DNA from: Comamonadaceae bacterium
GTDB lineage: Bacteria > Pseudomonadota > Gammaproteobacteria > Burkholderiales > Burkholderiaceae_C
Assembly (NCBI GenBank): GCA_012274225.1
Contig: JAAOZX010000016.1
Location: 1 to 32,664 of the forward strand
Reading direction: 5' to 3'
Length of the DNA stretch: 32,664 nucleotides
Of this stretch, positions 1 through 13,457 are shown piece after piece; position 1 is the stretch's first letter, and each line of letters begins with the position of its first letter. The notes beneath the pieces are model-generated. The model was not told the origin of the DNA, searched no databases, and saw only the letters and a list, made by a program, of their open reading frames with translations. Made by a program: the position numbers and the translations under genes.

Positions 1-24
1 AGGCTTTGCATCCCGCAGGGCGCA

Positions 25-52
25 CGTTGGGCCGCACTTCCAGCACCCAACG
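25..52 (+). other. Possible rpsO leader hairpin
   Basis: Seven-base arms CGTTGGG and CCCAACG enclose a 14-base loop about 28 bases upstream of the rpsO start codon. In E. coli the S15 protein represses its own messenger by binding a folded leader, so a structured leader here would fit, but the sequence of that site is not conserved between groups. The rpsO promoter is not visible and probably lies left of the window. Confidence 0.25.
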
Positions 53-79
53 CAAGTTAAAACATTCAAGGAAACTGCA

Positions 80-343
80 ATGACCGCTTTGAACAAGGCC
101 GAAGTCGTAAAGGCCAACGCGCGCGGCGCGAACGACACGGGCAGCCCGGAAGTGCAAGTCGCACTGCTGACGGCCCGCATCAACGAACTCACTCCCCACT
201 TCAAGACCCACGCCAAGGACCACCATGGCCGGCGCGGCCTGCTGCGCATGGTGAACCGCCGCAAGAGCCTGCTGGCGTATCTCAAGAACAAGGATGCCGA
301 GCGCTACACGGCGCTGATCGGCAAGCTGGGCCTGCGCAAGTAA
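80..343 (+). CDS. rpsO: 30S ribosomal protein S15
   Basis: This small basic protein of the 30S subunit binds 16S rRNA early in assembly and contacts 23S rRNA in the 70S ribosome. The 87-residue product has the usual family length and the conserved core: [14 protein letters not shown] near residue 22, [16 protein letters not shown] in the middle and a C-terminal [13 protein letters not shown]. The ATG is preceded by AAGGA about eight bases upstream. The gene stands directly upstream of pnp, the common proteobacterial order, and is separated from it by a strong hairpin. Nothing is unusual in the protein. Confidence 0.98.
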   Translation: MTALNKAEVVKANARGANDTGSPEVQVALLTARINELTPHFKTHAKDHHGRRGLLRMVNRRKSLLAYLKNKDAERYTALIGKLGLRK

Positions 344-362
344 GCGGGACGGAATTGCCAGG

Positions 363-398
363 GCGCCTGAGTTAGTTCACCGCTAGCTCAGGCGCTTT
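363..398 (+). terminator. rpsO terminator / processing hairpin
   Basis: A 13-pair stem starting GCGCCTGAG (363-375) pairs with a segment ending CTCAGGCGC (383-395), allowing one G-T pair, around a seven-base loop, and is followed by TTT. It starts about 20 bases after the rpsO stop. In E. coli the equivalent spot carries a leaky terminator between rpsO and pnp. The short T tract suggests partial read-through into pnp. Confidence 0.75.
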
Positions 399-512
399 GT
401 ACTTCGGAGACGGCAAGACGAATGCGCGCTGTGTCATTCCACCAGGGGCCTTCAGGCAAGGCTGCTGCTGGAATGGCATCGTGTTCGACACCGCCATCCT
501 CTCCGGGCAGAA

Positions 513-568
513 AGCGCAGCCTGATGCGCTCTTAGTCAGTTGGTGACACAGCAGATTGCCGGGCAATC
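513..568 (+). promoter_or_regulatory. Structured pnp leader (two hairpins)
   Basis: Within the 261-base rpsO-pnp spacer, AGCGCA/TGCGCT (513-530, six-base loop) and GATTGC/GCAATC (554-568, three-base loop) form two compact hairpins that end 36 bases before the pnp start. E. coli pnp autoregulates through an RNase III-cut stem in its leader; this arrangement is a plausible counterpart, although no cleavage site can be read from sequence. A weak -35-like TTGGTG lies between the hairpins, but no good -10 follows. The rest of the spacer (399-512) shows only a weak CATTCCA/TGGAATG pairing. Confidence 0.4.
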
Positions 569-604
569 CTGATCCGTCCCACAAAGTCAGAACGAGAGAT
601 CAAC

Positions 605-2893
<2,289 letters not shown>

Positions 2894-2953
2894 AGCATTC
2901 TCGGTTGGACCGCGGCGCGGCCTTTTGCGGGCGCGCCGCAGCCGGAGAAGACC

Positions 2954-3952
2954 ATGAAAGCCGTTGAAATCAGCGCCTTTGGCAAGCCCGACGTTCTGCG
3001 TCTGGGCGAGCGGCCCGACCCCGTCGCGGGGCCGGGCGAACTGTTGATTCGTGTCGCCGCCAGCGGCGTGAACCGGCCGGACGTGCTCCAGCGCACCGGA
3101 AACTACCCGGTGCCGCCGGGCGCGTCGGACATCCCCGGCCTGGAAGTCGCGGGCGAGATCGTCTCGGGCGACGCGCAGGCGATGGCGCAGTCCGGCCTGA
3201 AGGTCGGCGATCGCGTTTGCGCCCTGGTGGCCGGTGGCGGTTACGCGCAGCTTTGCGTGGCGCCCGTGGGCCAGTGCCTGCCGGTGCCTCAGGGCCTCAC
3301 CGACATCGAAGCGGCCTCTCTGCCGGAGACCTTTTTCACCGTCTGGAGCAACGTGTTCGACCGCGTCAAGCTGCAGCCGGGCGAGACCCTGCTGGTGCAG
3401 GGCGGGACCAGCGGCATCGGCGTCACCGCGATCCAGTTGGCCAAGGCATTGGGATCCAAAGTCATCGCCACGGCCGGCAGCGACGCAAAGGTCAATGCGT
3501 GCATCCAGCTCGGGGCCGACCACGCGATCAACTACAAGACGCAGGACTTTGCCGAGGAAGCGAAGAAGCTCACCGGTGGCGCCGGGGTCAACGTGATCCT
3601 GGACATGGTCGCCGGCGCCTACGCCGCGCGCGAGGTGGAGTGCCTGGCCGAAGACGGCCGGCTGGTCATCATCGCCGTGCAGGGCGGCGTGAAGAGCGAA
3701 TTCAATGCCGGGGTGGTGCTGCGCAAGCGGCTCATGATCACCGGCTCGACGCTGCGGCCGCGGCCGGTGGCGTTCAAGGCCGCGATCGCCCAGGCCCTGC
3801 GCGCCAAGGTCTGGCCGCTGCTGGCCAGCGGCGCCATCAAGCCGGTGATCCACAGCACCTTCCCGGCGGCCGATGCGGCCAAGGCGCATGTACTCATGGA
3901 ATCGAACCAGCACATCGGCAAGATCGTGCTGACCTGGGGGCAGGCCGCATGA
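2954..3952 (+). CDS. NAD(P)H-quinone oxidoreductase, PIG3 family
   Basis: This is a 332-residue, zinc-free medium-chain dehydrogenase/reductase of the QOR/PIG3 type, expected to reduce quinones with NADPH in the cytoplasm. Visible markers are the N-terminal [15 protein letters not shown] start typical of quinone reductases, the substrate-domain stretch [19 protein letters not shown], and the nucleotide-binding GGTSGIG near residue 150. No structural-zinc cysteine cluster is present. GGAG lies seven bases before the ATG. The stop overlaps the tpiA start (ATGA), so the two genes are probably co-translated. The physiological substrate cannot be read from sequence. Confidence 0.92.
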   Translation: MKAVEISAFGKPDVLRLGERPDPVAGPGELLIRVAASGVNRPDVLQRTGNYPVPPGASDIPGLEVAGEIVSGDAQAMAQSGLKVGDRVCALVAGGGYAQLCVAPVGQCLPVPQGLTDIEAASLPETFFTVWSNVFDRVKLQPGETLLVQGGTSGIGVTAIQLAKALGSKVIATAGSDAKVNACIQLGADHAINYKTQDFAEEAKKLTGGAGVNVILDMVAGAYAAREVECLAEDGRLVIIAVQGGVKSEFNAGVVLRKRLMITGSTLRPRPVAFKAAIAQALRAKVWPLLASGAIKPVIHSTFPAADAAKAHVLMESNQHIGKIVLTWGQAA

Positions 3953-4692
3953 AAAAACTGATCGCCGGCAACTGGAAGATGAACGGCAGCCTCGCTGCCA
4001 ACGACGCGCTGGTGCGCGAGCTGGTCCGCGGACTGGATGGCAACGCCGGCTGCACCGTGGCGGTCTGCGTGCCCGCGCCTTACCTCGCTCAGGTCCAGGC
4101 GCTGCGTGCGGGCACGCCGCTGGAGCTCGGTGCCCAGGACGTCTCCGAGCAGGCCGAAGGCGCGTACACCGGTGAGGTGTCGGCCGCCATGCTCAAGGAG
4201 TTCGGCGTGCGCTACGTGATCATCGGTCACTCCGAGCGCCGCCAATACCACGGCGAAACCGACGCTGTCGTGGCGGACAAGACCAAAGCCGCGCTCGCGG
4301 CAGGGATCACCCCGATCGTCTGCGTCGGCGAGACCTTGGTCCAGCGGGACGCCGGCCGGACGGTGGACATCGTCAAACGGCAGATGGCGGCCGTCATCCA
4401 CACCAACGGCCACTGCATCAGCGAAATCGTGGTCGCTTACGAGCCGGTCTGGGCCATCGGGACCGGCAAGACCGCATCGCCGGACGAGGTGCAGCAGGTA
4501 CACGCCGTGCTGCGCGCACAGCTCAAGGCGGCCACGTCGCACGCCGACCGCGTCCGCATTCTCTACGGCGGCAGCATGAACGCGGCCAACGCGGCGTCGC
4601 TGCTGGCCCAACCCGACATCGACGGCGGGCTGATCGGCGGCGCGTCGCTCAAGGCCCCCGATTTCCTGCAGATCGTCCGCGCGGCGCGCTGA
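3949..4692 (+). CDS. tpiA: Triosephosphate isomerase
   Basis: This enzyme interconverts dihydroxyacetone phosphate and glyceraldehyde 3-phosphate in glycolysis and gluconeogenesis. The start is placed at the ATG overlapping the upstream stop (ATGA). The longer open frame beginning at 3217 is an out-of-frame run through the previous gene. The resulting 247 residues match the family. The catalytic residues are all present: Lys10 in AGNWKMN, His94 in IIGHSERR and Glu165 in [11 protein letters not shown], plus the phosphate-binding YGGSMN and GGASL loops. It is followed 36 bases later by secG, the usual order in this group. Confidence 0.98.
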   Translation: MKKLIAGNWKMNGSLAANDALVRELVRGLDGNAGCTVAVCVPAPYLAQVQALRAGTPLELGAQDVSEQAEGAYTGEVSAAMLKEFGVRYVIIGHSERRQYHGETDAVVADKTKAALAAGITPIVCVGETLVQRDAGRTVDIVKRQMAAVIHTNGHCISEIVVAYEPVWAIGTGKTASPDEVQQVHAVLRAQLKAATSHADRVRILYGGSMNAANAASLLAQPDIDGGLIGGASLKAPDFLQIVRAAR

Positions 4693-4728
4693 TGCACGCA
4701 GCCATAAGCACCAGGAGTTGAACCTCTC

Positions 4729-5142
4729 ATGAATTTTGTCCTTACCGCGATCCTCGCCGTGCAGATGCTGACGGCGCTTTCGATGATCGGCCTGATCCTG
4801 GTCCAGCACGGAAAGGGCGCCGACATGGGCGCCGCTTTCGGCAGTGGCAGCTCGGGCAGCCTGTTCGGTGCCAGCGGCAGCGCCAACTTCCTGTCGCGCA
4901 CCACCGCTGTGCTCGCGGCGGTGTTCTTCGCCTGCACCTTGCTGCTGGCCTATTTCGGCAACCTGCGCGCGCCCGAGTCGGGCAGCGTGCTCGAACGCGC
5001 CGCGGTCACGGCCCCGGCGCCGGCGGCTTCGGGCGCAGCCGCCCAGATTCCGGCCACCGCAGCACCCGCGCCGGCACCTTCCACGGCGGTCGTGCCGCCA
5101 GCGCCCGCCGCGTCCGGCGCCGCGCAGATACCGGCCCGCTGA
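4729..5142 (+). CDS. secG: Preprotein translocase subunit SecG
   Basis: SecG is the small auxiliary membrane subunit of the SecYEG export channel. Two membrane helices are visible (about 3-25 and 57-76), separated by the conserved glycine/serine stretch GADMGAAFGSGSSGSLFGASG. AGGAG stands 11 bases upstream of the ATG. The C-terminal tail from about residue 92 is Ala/Pro-rich and contains a near-duplicate block (APAPAASGAAAQIPA at 95-109, PPAPAASGAAQIPA at 123-136). The extended tail is low-complexity and probably not needed for translocation. A weak inverted repeat after the stop (5157-5180) lacks a T tract. Confidence 0.95.
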   Translation: MNFVLTAILAVQMLTALSMIGLILVQHGKGADMGAAFGSGSSGSLFGASGSANFLSRTTAVLAAVFFACTLLLAYFGNLRAPESGSVLERAAVTAPAPAASGAAAQIPATAAPAPAPSTAVVPPAPAASGAAQIPAR

Positions 5143-5212
5143 AGTTCAATCGCTCCGCCGTGCGCGAGCCGTCGCGCGGCGTTGCTCGTGGCGGCTATTT
5201 CCCACTTTGCGA

Positions 5213-5265
5213 TTGATGTGGCGCAACTGGACCGTGTAAGTTTCGCGTTGATTTCAGGGTAAACT
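5213..5265 (+). promoter_or_regulatory. Possible promoter for tRNA-Leu and the nuo genes
   Basis: This AT-richer stretch upstream of the tRNA offers two weak candidates: TTGATG (5213) with TGTAAG 16 bases later, and TAAACT (5260-5265) as an isolated -10. Neither is convincing on its own. The rest of the 182-base secG-tRNA gap holds only a 9-pair bulged stem just after secG (5157-5180). Confidence 0.3.
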
Positions 5266-5324
5266 CTGAGCCTGACCGGACGGTAAAAAAACAGGCTTTC
5301 CTCGGGTCTGTCCGGGCAGAAACC

Positions 5325-5409
5325 GCCGTCGTGGTGAAATTGGTAGACACGCTATCTTGAGGGGGTAGTGGCGAAAGCTGTGCGAGTTCGAGTCTCGCCG
5401 ACGGCACCA
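5325..5409 (+). tRNA. tRNA-Leu (anticodon GAG)
   Basis: The 85-base gene folds as a class II tRNA. The acceptor stem GCCGTCG/CGACGGC pairs perfectly, followed by encoded ACCA. The D arm contains AATTGGTAGACAC, the anticodon stem CTATC/GGTAG holds the loop TTGAGGG with anticodon GAG, the long variable arm is TGGCGAAAGCTGT, and the T arm is GCGAG-TTCGAGT-CTCGC. It lies between secG and nuoA on the same strand. No T-run terminator is visible before nuoA, so it may share a transcript with the nuo operon. Confidence 0.97.
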
Positions 5410-5421
5410 ACAAGAACAGCC

Positions 5422-5444
5422 TGCCGGGCACGGATCGGCCGGCA
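5422..5444 (+). other. Hairpin between tRNA-Leu and nuoA
   Basis: TGCCGG and CCGGCA form a six-pair stem around an 11-base loop and are followed by AAAAAA, not T, so on the plus strand this is not a standard terminator. It could be a processing or stabilising structure at the 5' end of the nuo messenger once the tRNA is cut away. Confidence 0.35.
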
Positions 5445-5468
5445 AAAAAGAGCGGACGCAGACTCAAG

Positions 5469-5840
5469 ATGAATCTTGACCAGTATCTCCCTGTCCTCCT
5501 GTTTCTCCTGGTTGGCCTCGGCGTCGGCGTGGCGCCCATGGCGATGGGTTGGTTGTTCAGCTCCATCCTCGGCTTCCAGCGGCCCGATGCGGCCAAGAAT
5601 TCCCCCTACGAGTGCGGCTTCGATGCGTTCGACGACGCGCGCATGAAGTTCGACGTGCGCTACTACCTCGTCGCCATCCTGTTCATCCTGTTCGACCTGG
5701 AGATCGCCTTCCTGTTTCCCTGGGCCGTCTCGCTCAAGGACATCGGCCCGCTGGGCTTCTGGTCGGTGATGGTGTTCCTGGCGATCCTGGTCGTGGGTTT
5801 CGTGTACGAATGGAAGAAGGGCGCGCTCGACTGGGAGTGA
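5469..5840 (+). CDS. nuoA: NADH-quinone oxidoreductase subunit A
   Basis: NuoA is a small membrane subunit of complex I near the quinone site (ND3 equivalent). The 123 residues contain three membrane helices (about 7-30, 64-86 and 93-113). The conserved loop with [15 protein letters not shown] includes Cys49, the counterpart of the ND3 switch-loop cysteine, and is followed by [19 protein letters not shown]. It is the first gene of the 14-gene cluster and starts 59 bases after the tRNA. The ribosome binding site is poor (only GGA, about 12 bases upstream). Confidence 0.97.
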   Translation: MNLDQYLPVLLFLLVGLGVGVAPMAMGWLFSSILGFQRPDAAKNSPYECGFDAFDDARMKFDVRYYLVAILFILFDLEIAFLFPWAVSLKDIGPLGFWSVMVFLAILVVGFVYEWKKGALDWE

Positions 5841-5890
5841 AGTCCCGGCCCACGCGTTTGCCCCAAGGAAACATCTAGGAATCAGCGGTT

Positions 5891-6394
5891 ATGGCAAACG
5901 AAGACGTTGTAAACCCCCCCGGCAGAGGCCTTCTCGACAAGGGCATGGTCACGACGACCGTGGACCTGGTCATCAACTGGGCCAAGACCGGATCGCTCTG
6001 GCCGATGACGTTCGGCCTCGCCTGCTGCGCCGTCGAGATGATGCATGCCGGCGCCGCGCGCTACGACATCGACCGCTTCGGCATGCTGTTTCGGCCCAGC
6101 CCGCGCCAGTCCGACCTGATGATCGTCGCGGGCACGCTGTGCAACAAGATGGCCCCGGCGCTGCGCCGCGTGTACGACCAGATGGCCGAGCCGCGCTGGG
6201 TCATCTCCATGGGAACCTGCGCCAACGGCGGCGGTTACTACCACTACAGCTACTCGGTGGTGCGGGGCTGCGACCGCATCGTCCCCGTCGACGTCTATGT
6301 GCCGGGCTGCCCGCCGACCGCCGAGGCGCTGCTGTACGGGATCATCCAGCTGCAGCAGAAGATCCGCCGCACGCAGACCATCGCCCGGGCCTGA
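5891..6394 (+). CDS. nuoB: NADH-quinone oxidoreductase subunit B
   Basis: NuoB carries iron-sulfur cluster N2, the last electron carrier before ubiquinone, in the peripheral arm of complex I. The 167-residue protein shows the four ligands: adjacent Cys45-Cys46 in [11 protein letters not shown], Cys110 in [12 protein letters not shown] and Cys140 in [16 protein letters not shown] lies about ten bases before the ATG. It lies 50 bases after nuoA and ten bases before nuoC. Confidence 0.98.
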   Translation: MANEDVVNPPGRGLLDKGMVTTTVDLVINWAKTGSLWPMTFGLACCAVEMMHAGAARYDIDRFGMLFRPSPRQSDLMIVAGTLCNKMAPALRRVYDQMAEPRWVISMGTCANGGGYYHYSYSVVRGCDRIVPVDVYVPGCPPTAEALLYGIIQLQQKIRRTQTIARA

Positions 6395-6404
6395 AGGAAT
6401 CACG

Positions 6405-7013
6405 ATGACCCTCTTCGCCGTCGACCCGCAAGCCCTGAAGGAAACGCTGGCCAGCACGCTCGGGACATTTGCCAAGAGCATAGACCTCAAGCTCGGCGAG
6501 CTCACCGTGGTGGTGGGCGCCGCTGATTACCTGAAAGCCGCCAGGCTGTTGCGCGATTCGCCGGGCTGCCAGTTCGAGCAACTGGTCGACCTGTGCGGCG
6601 TCGACTACAGCGAATACGGCATGGGCGGCTGGGAGGGCCCGCGCTACTGCGCGGTCTCGCACCTGCTCTCGGTCAGCCTGAACCAGCGCGTGCGGCTGAA
6701 GGTGTTCGCGCCGGACGACGACATGCCGTTGCTGGATTCGCTGACCAGCCTGTGGAGCTCGGCGAACTGGTTCGAGCGCGAGGCGTTCGACCTGTATGGC
6801 GTGATCTTCGAAGGCCATCCGGACCTGCGACGCATCCTCACCGACTACGGGTTCATCGGCCATCCGTTCCGCAAGGACTTTCCGATGGAAGGCCATGTCG
6901 AGATGCGCTACGACGCCGAGCGCCGGCGCGTGATCTACCAGCCGGTGACGATCGAGCCGCGCGAGATCACGCCGCGCATCATCCGCGAAGAAAACTACGG
7001 CGGCCTGCAATAG
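6405..7013 (+). CDS. nuoC: NADH-quinone oxidoreductase subunit C
   Basis: This is the 30-kDa hydrophilic connecting subunit of complex I, here a separate gene and not fused to nuoD as in E. coli. The start at MTLFAVDP is chosen because AAGGA lies seven bases upstream; the track's earlier start at 6297 falls inside nuoB. The 202 residues include the family signature [25 protein letters not shown] and the following [14 protein letters not shown]. The C-terminus REENYGGLQ is close to the usual family end. It holds no cofactor. Confidence 0.97.
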   Translation: MTLFAVDPQALKETLASTLGTFAKSIDLKLGELTVVVGAADYLKAARLLRDSPGCQFEQLVDLCGVDYSEYGMGGWEGPRYCAVSHLLSVSLNQRVRLKVFAPDDDMPLLDSLTSLWSSANWFEREAFDLYGVIFEGHPDLRRILTDYGFIGHPFRKDFPMEGHVEMRYDAERRRVIYQPVTIEPREITPRIIREENYGGLQ

Positions 7014-7021
7014 GTTTGACC

Positions 7022-8275
7022 ATGGCAGAAATCAAGAACTACACCCTGAACTTCGGCCCGCAGCACCCGGCCGCGCATGGCGTGCTGCGCCTGGTGCTCG
7101 AGCTCGATGGCGAAGTGATCCAGCGCGCCGACCCGCACATCGGCATGCTGCACCGGGCGACCGAGAAGCTGGCCGAAACCAAGACCTACATCCAGGCGCT
7201 GCCCTACATGGACCGGCTGGATTACATGTCGATGATGTGCAACGAGCACGCCTACTGCCTGGCCGTGGAGAAGATGCTGGACATCGAGGTTCCGATCCGC
7301 GCCCAGTACATCCGCGTGATGTTTGCCGAGATCACGCGCGTCCTGAACCACTTGCTGTGGCTGGGCGCCTCCGGGCTGGACTGCGGCGCCATGAACGTGC
7401 TGCTGTACTGCTTTCGCGAACGCGAAGACCTGTTCGACGTGTATGAGGCGGCGTCCGGCGCCCGGATGCACGCGGCCTATTTCCGTCCGGGTGGCGTCTA
7501 CCGCGACCTGCCCGACACCATGCCGCAGTACAAGGTCAACAAGATCCGCAACGAGCGCGCGGTGCGCCAGCTCAACGACAACCGCCAGGGCACGCTGCTC
7601 GATTTCATCGACGACTTCACCAAGCGCTTCCCGCACTACATCGACGAATACGAGACCCTGCTCACCGAGAACCGCATCTGGAAGCAGCGCATGGTGGGCA
7701 TCGGAGTGGTCTCGCCGGAGCGGGCCCTGAGCATGGGATTCACCGGTCCGATGCTGCGCGGCTCGGGCTTCGCATGGGACCTGCGCAAGAAGCAGCCGTA
7801 CGACGCGTACGCGCAGATGGATTTCGACATCCCGATCGGCAAGACCGGCGACTGCTACGACCGCTACCTGGTGCGGGTCGAAGAGCTGCGCCAGTCCAAC
7901 CGCATCATCAAGCAGTGCGTGGACTGGCTGAAGGTGAATCCGGGACCGGTCATCACCGACAACCACAAGGTTGCGCCGCCCAGCCGCGAATCCATGAAGT
8001 CCAACATGGAGGAACTGATCCACCACTTCAAGCTCTTCTCGGAGGGCTTTCGCGTGCCCGAGGGCGAAGCGTATGCGGCCGTCGAGCATCCCAAGGGCGA
8101 GTTCGGGATCTATTTCGTCAGCGACGGCGCCAACAAGCCCTACCGCATGAAGATCCGGCCGCCGGGGTTCGTGCACCTGTCCGCCATGGACGAGATGGCG
8201 CGCGGCCACATGATCGCCGACGCCGTGGCGGTGATCGGCACCTTGGACATCGTGTTCGGAGAAATTGACCGATGA
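7022..8275 (+). CDS. nuoD: NADH-quinone oxidoreductase subunit D
   Basis: This is the 49-kDa subunit, related to hydrogenase large subunits; it forms the ubiquinone pocket together with NuoB. The start is placed at [20 protein letters not shown], eight bases after nuoC, giving 417 residues. The open frame from 6593 is only an unblocked run in nuoC. Conserved parts include [32 protein letters not shown], the YMDRLDYMS stretch and the C-terminal GEIDR. The ribosome binding site is weak, suggesting coupling to nuoC. Its stop overlaps nuoE (ATGA). Confidence 0.98.
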   Translation: MAEIKNYTLNFGPQHPAAHGVLRLVLELDGEVIQRADPHIGMLHRATEKLAETKTYIQALPYMDRLDYMSMMCNEHAYCLAVEKMLDIEVPIRAQYIRVMFAEITRVLNHLLWLGASGLDCGAMNVLLYCFREREDLFDVYEAASGARMHAAYFRPGGVYRDLPDTMPQYKVNKIRNERAVRQLNDNRQGTLLDFIDDFTKRFPHYIDEYETLLTENRIWKQRMVGIGVVSPERALSMGFTGPMLRGSGFAWDLRKKQPYDAYAQMDFDIPIGKTGDCYDRYLVRVEELRQSNRIIKQCVDWLKVNPGPVITDNHKVAPPSRESMKSNMEELIHHFKLFSEGFRVPEGEAYAAVEHPKGEFGIYFVSDGANKPYRMKIRPPGFVHLSAMDEMARGHMIADAVAVIGTLDIVFGEIDR

Positions 8276-8810
8276 GTTCGGAACCCAACAGAGAACCCGC
8301 GCCGGCATTGTCGGCGGCGACCCGCGCGCTTTTCGATCGCGAGATCGCCAAGTACCCGGCGGACCAGAAGCAATCGGCCGTGATGGCGTGCCTGCGCATC
8401 CTGCAGGCCGAGCGCGGCTACATCAACCTGGCCACCGAGGAGCAGGTCGCCCAGTACCTCGGCATGCCGCCGATCGCGGTGCACGAGGTCACGACCTTCT
8501 ACAACATGTACAACCAGCGGCCGGTCGGTCGCTACAAGCTCAACGTCTGCACCAACCTGCCGTGCCAGTTGCGTGACGGCGCCCGCGCGCTGCGCCACCT
8601 CGAGCACCGGCTGGGCATCAAGATGGGCGAAACCACGTCGGACGGCCTGTTCACCCTGCAGCAGGCGGAGTGCCTGGGCGCCTGCGCCGACTCGCCGGTG
8701 ATGCTGGTCAACGACAGCACCATGTGCAGCTTCATGAGCAACGACAAGCTGGATCAGTTGATCGAGGGCTTGCGCGCCGCGGGTGTTTCCGAATCCAAGG
8801 CGGGCCAGCT

Positions 8811-8814
<4 letters not shown>
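8272..8814 (+). CDS. nuoE: NADH-quinone oxidoreductase subunit E
   Basis: This is the 24-kDa subunit of the NADH-oxidising module, holding [2Fe-2S] cluster N1a. The 180 residues have the four ligands Cys93 and Cys98 (VCTNLPC) and Cys134 and Cys138 (CLGAC). The thioredoxin-like fold region follows the conserved VTTFYNMYN. It overlaps nuoD upstream and nuoF downstream by ATGA, which points to tight translational coupling of these three subunits. Confidence 0.97.
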
Positions 8815-10214
<1,400 letters not shown>

Positions 10215-10229
10215 TCGGAACACAAAACT

Positions 10230-12365
10230 ATGATTGAGATTGAACTCGACGGTCAGAAGGTGGAGATCACCGAGGGCAGCATGATCATGCATGCGGCCGA
10301 CAAGGCGGGCACCTACATCCCGCACTTCTGCTATCACAAGAAGCTGTCCATCGCGGCCAACTGCCGCATGTGCCTGGTCGAGGTCGAGAAAGCGCCCAAG
10401 CCGATGCCGGCGTGCGCCACGCCCGTCGCCAAGGGCATGATCGTCCGCACCAAGAGCGACAAGGCCCTGAAGGCCCAGCAGTCGGTGATGGAGTTCCTCC
10501 TGATCAATCACCCGCTGGACTGCCCGATCTGCGACCAGGGCGGCGAGTGCCAGCTGCAGGATCTGGCCGTCGGCTACGGCGCCGGCGCGTCGCGCTATGA
10601 AGAGGAAAAGCGTGTCGTGCTGCACAAGGACGTCGGCCCGCTGATCTCGATGGAAGAAATGAGCCGCTGCATCCACTGCACCCGCTGCGTGCGCTTCGGC
10701 CAGGAGCTGGCCGGGGTGATGGAGCTGGGAATGATCCACCGCGGTGAGCATTCCGAGATCACCACCGTGCTGGGCGACACCATCGACTCCGAGGTGTCCG
10801 GCAACATGATCGACCTGTGTCCGGTCGGCGCGCTGACCAGCAAGCCGTTCCGCTACCAGGCCCGCAACTGGGAGCTGTCGCGCCGCAGGTCGGTCAGCCC
10901 GCACGACTCCACCGGTGCCAACCTGATCGTCCAGGTCAAGAACAACAAGGTCATGCGGGTCCTGCCGTTCGAGAACGAGGAGGTCAACGAATGCTGGTTG
11001 GCGGACCGTGACCGCTTCTCGTATGAAGCGCTGAACTTCGGGGAGCGCCTGACCCAGCCGATGATCAAGCACGGCGGAGAATGGAAACCGGTCGACTGGC
11101 AGACGGCGCTGGAATACGTGGCCAATGGCCTGCGCCAGATCAAGGCCGATCACGGGGCGCAAAGCATTGGCGCGCTGGTCAGCCCCCACAGCACCGTCGA
11201 AGAGCTGTACCTGGCCGGCGCCCTGGTGCGCGGCTTGGGCAGCGAGAACATCGACTACCGCCTGCGCAACGCGCAATTCGCCCAGGCCGAAGGGGTCCGC
11301 TGGCTGGGCACCTCGATCGCGTCGCTGTCGAACCTGCAGGGCGTGCTGGTGGTGGGCTCCAACCTGCGCAAGGACCACCCGCTGTTCGCCATGCGAGTCC
11401 GCGCCGCGGCACGCAAGGGCGCCGTCGTGTCCGTGATCAACGATACGGCCAACGACTGGGCCATGCCCGTTGCCGCCTCAGTGGTCGCGCCGGCCGCCAA
11501 CTGGCTGCAGTCGCTGGCCGACGTGGCCGCCGCGGTGGCCGCCGCCAAGGGCAGTGCGGCTCCCGCCAAGGGCAACGCGACCGATGCCGCCAAGACGATC
11601 GCCCAGTCGCTGATCGCCGGCGAACGCAAGGCCATCCTGCTGGGCAGCGCGGCCGCGCACCATGCCAGCGCCGCGTCGCTGCTGGCCCTGGCCAACTGGA
11701 TTGGCGCGCAGACCGGCGCCAGCGTCGGCTACCTGACGGAGGCGGCCAACACGGTTGGCGCGCAGCTGGTCGGCGCGCTGCCGGGGCCCAAGGGCCTGAA
11801 CGCCGCTCAGATGCTGGCCGGCTCGCTCAAGGCCGTCATCCTGCTGAATAACGAGCCGGTGTTCGACTCGGCCGCCGGCCCCAACGCCGTCGCCGGGCTC
11901 GCCAAGACGGACATGGTCGTGAGCCTGAGCCCATTCAAGGCCAACATGGACATCGCCGACGTGATGCTGCCGATCGCGCCATGGACCGAAACCCCCGGCA
12001 CCTTCGTCAACGCCGAGGGCCGGGTGCAGAGCTTCCACGCCGTGGTCAAGGCGGCCGGCGAGGCCCGGCCGGCCTGGAAGGTGATCCGCGTGATCGCCAA
12101 CCTGCTGGGACTGCCCGGCTTCGGCTTCGAGTCGGCCCAGGAAGTTCTCACCGCCGCGCGCGGCGCCCAGGATGCCCAGGCCAGCCTGGTGCAGGGCGGG
12201 AAATTGAGCAACGCGACCTCCGCTGCAATCGACGGATCCGTCACGGCGGGCCAACCGGTGTCGGCTGCGATCTACCGGCTCGACGGCATCGTGCGCCGGG
12301 CACCGTCACTGCAGCTCACCGCCGACGGCCGGCTCGCCAACGTTCGAGAGGAGACGCCAGCATGA
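10230..12365 (+). CDS. nuoG: NADH-quinone oxidoreductase subunit G
   Basis: This is the large iron-sulfur subunit of the NADH module. The N-terminal ferredoxin domain has Cys34, Cys45, Cys48 and Cys62 for cluster N1b. His94, Cys98, Cys101 and Cys107 fit N5, and Cys147, Cys150, Cys153 and Cys197 fit N4. The rest (about 215-711) is a molybdopterin-oxidoreductase-like domain without obvious cofactor. The positions where E. coli NuoG has the four N7 cysteines carry other residues ([15 protein letters not shown]), so N7 is absent. GGAA precedes the ATG, and its stop overlaps nuoH (ATGA). Confidence 0.97.
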   Translation: MIEIELDGQKVEITEGSMIMHAADKAGTYIPHFCYHKKLSIAANCRMCLVEVEKAPKPMPACATPVAKGMIVRTKSDKALKAQQSVMEFLLINHPLDCPICDQGGECQLQDLAVGYGAGASRYEEEKRVVLHKDVGPLISMEEMSRCIHCTRCVRFGQELAGVMELGMIHRGEHSEITTVLGDTIDSEVSGNMIDLCPVGALTSKPFRYQARNWELSRRRSVSPHDSTGANLIVQVKNNKVMRVLPFENEEVNECWLADRDRFSYEALNFGERLTQPMIKHGGEWKPVDWQTALEYVANGLRQIKADHGAQSIGALVSPHSTVEELYLAGALVRGLGSENIDYRLRNAQFAQAEGVRWLGTSIASLSNLQGVLVVGSNLRKDHPLFAMRVRAAARKGAVVSVINDTANDWAMPVAASVVAPAANWLQSLADVAAAVAAAKGSAAPAKGNATDAAKTIAQSLIAGERKAILLGSAAAHHASAASLLALANWIGAQTGASVGYLTEAANTVGAQLVGALPGPKGLNAAQMLAGSLKAVILLNNEPVFDSAAGPNAVAGLAKTDMVVSLSPFKANMDIADVMLPIAPWTETPGTFVNAEGRVQSFHAVVKAAGEARPAWKVIRVIANLLGLPGFGFESAQEVLTAARGAQDAQASLVQGGKLSNATSAAIDGSVTAGQPVSAAIYRLDGIVRRAPSLQLTADGRLANVREETPA

Positions 12366-13438
12366 TCGACCAGATCTGGGGCCTGGGTAACGGCCTGATC
12401 GCAGCGCCGTGGTGGACCGGCATGGGCTGGCCGGTGATATGGACGCTGGTCAAGATCGTCATCGTGGTGGCGCCGCTGATGGGCGCCGTGGCCTACCTCA
12501 CGCTGTGGGAGCGCAAGGCGATCGGCTTCACGCAGATCCGCATCGGTCCCAACCGCATCGGCCCTTCGGGCCTGCTGCAGCCGATCGCCGACGCGGTCAA
12601 GTTGATGACCAAGGAACTGATCCTGCCGACGGTCGCCAACAAGGGACTGTTCTACGTCGGTCCGCTGATGACGATCACGCCGGCGCTGGTCGCCTGGGTC
12701 GTGATCCCGTTCGGCCCGGAAATCGCGTTGTCCAACATCAACGCCGGGCTGCTGTTCCTGATGGCGATCACCTCGATGGAGGTCTACGGCGTGATCATCG
12801 CCGGCTGGTCGTCCAATTCCAAGTACGCCCTGATGGGCGCGCTGCGCGCCTCGGCCCAGATGGTGAGCTACGAGATCGCCATGGGTTTCTGCCTGGTGGT
12901 GGTACTGATGGTCGCCGGCAGCATGAACATGACCGACATCGTCATGAGCCAGGGCCGCGGCATCGGCGTGTCCAACGGCATGAACTTCCTGTCCTGGAAC
13001 TGGCTGCCGCTGCTGCCGATCTTCGTCGTCTACTTCATCTCCGGGCTGGCCGAGACCAATCGGCATCCGTTCGACGTGGTCGAGGGCGAATCCGAGATCG
13101 TCGCGGGCCACATGATCGAGTACTCGGGCATGAGCTTCGGCCTGTTCTTCCTGGCTGAATACGCCAACATGTGGCTGGTCTCGATCCTGGCCGTCACCCT
13201 GTTCCTGGGCGGCTGGCTGCCGCCGTTCGAGTTCCTGTCCTTCATTCCCGGCTGGATCTGGCTGGGCATCAAGACCTTCATGGCCGTCACGATGTTCCTC
13301 TGGGTCCGCGCCTCGTTCCCGCGGTTCCGCTACGACCAGATCATGCGGTTGGGCTGGAAGATCTTCATCCCGGTCACGCTGGTCTGGCTGATCGTGGTGG
13401 GCGCCTGGATGCAGACCCCCTACAACATCTGGAAGTAG
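12362..13438 (+). CDS. nuoH: NADH-quinone oxidoreductase subunit H
   Basis: NuoH is the membrane subunit that links the peripheral arm to the proton-pumping arm and forms part of the quinone tunnel. The start overlaps nuoG (ATGA) and has a strong AGAGGAG eight bases upstream, giving 358 residues with about eight membrane helices. Hallmarks are [21 protein letters not shown], the conserved loop [19 protein letters not shown] and the C-terminal [18 protein letters not shown]. The long open frame from 11981 is not the start. Confidence 0.97.
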   Translation: MIDQIWGLGNGLIAAPWWTGMGWPVIWTLVKIVIVVAPLMGAVAYLTLWERKAIGFTQIRIGPNRIGPSGLLQPIADAVKLMTKELILPTVANKGLFYVGPLMTITPALVAWVVIPFGPEIALSNINAGLLFLMAITSMEVYGVIIAGWSSNSKYALMGALRASAQMVSYEIAMGFCLVVVLMVAGSMNMTDIVMSQGRGIGVSNGMNFLSWNWLPLLPIFVVYFISGLAETNRHPFDVVEGESEIVAGHMIEYSGMSFGLFFLAEYANMWLVSILAVTLFLGGWLPPFEFLSFIPGWIWLGIKTFMAVTMFLWVRASFPRFRYDQIMRLGWKIFIPVTLVWLIVVGAWMQTPYNIWK

Positions 13439-13457
13439 ATCGGAGAAGTACCCCGCC

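Noticed and set aside
3217-3948. Upstream extension of tpiA by 244 residues
   Set aside because: Out-of-frame reading of the oxidoreductase gene; the true start at the ATGA overlap gives the exact family length.
5422-5450. Terminator after tRNA-Leu
   Set aside because: The stem is followed by an A tract, not T, on the transcribed strand.
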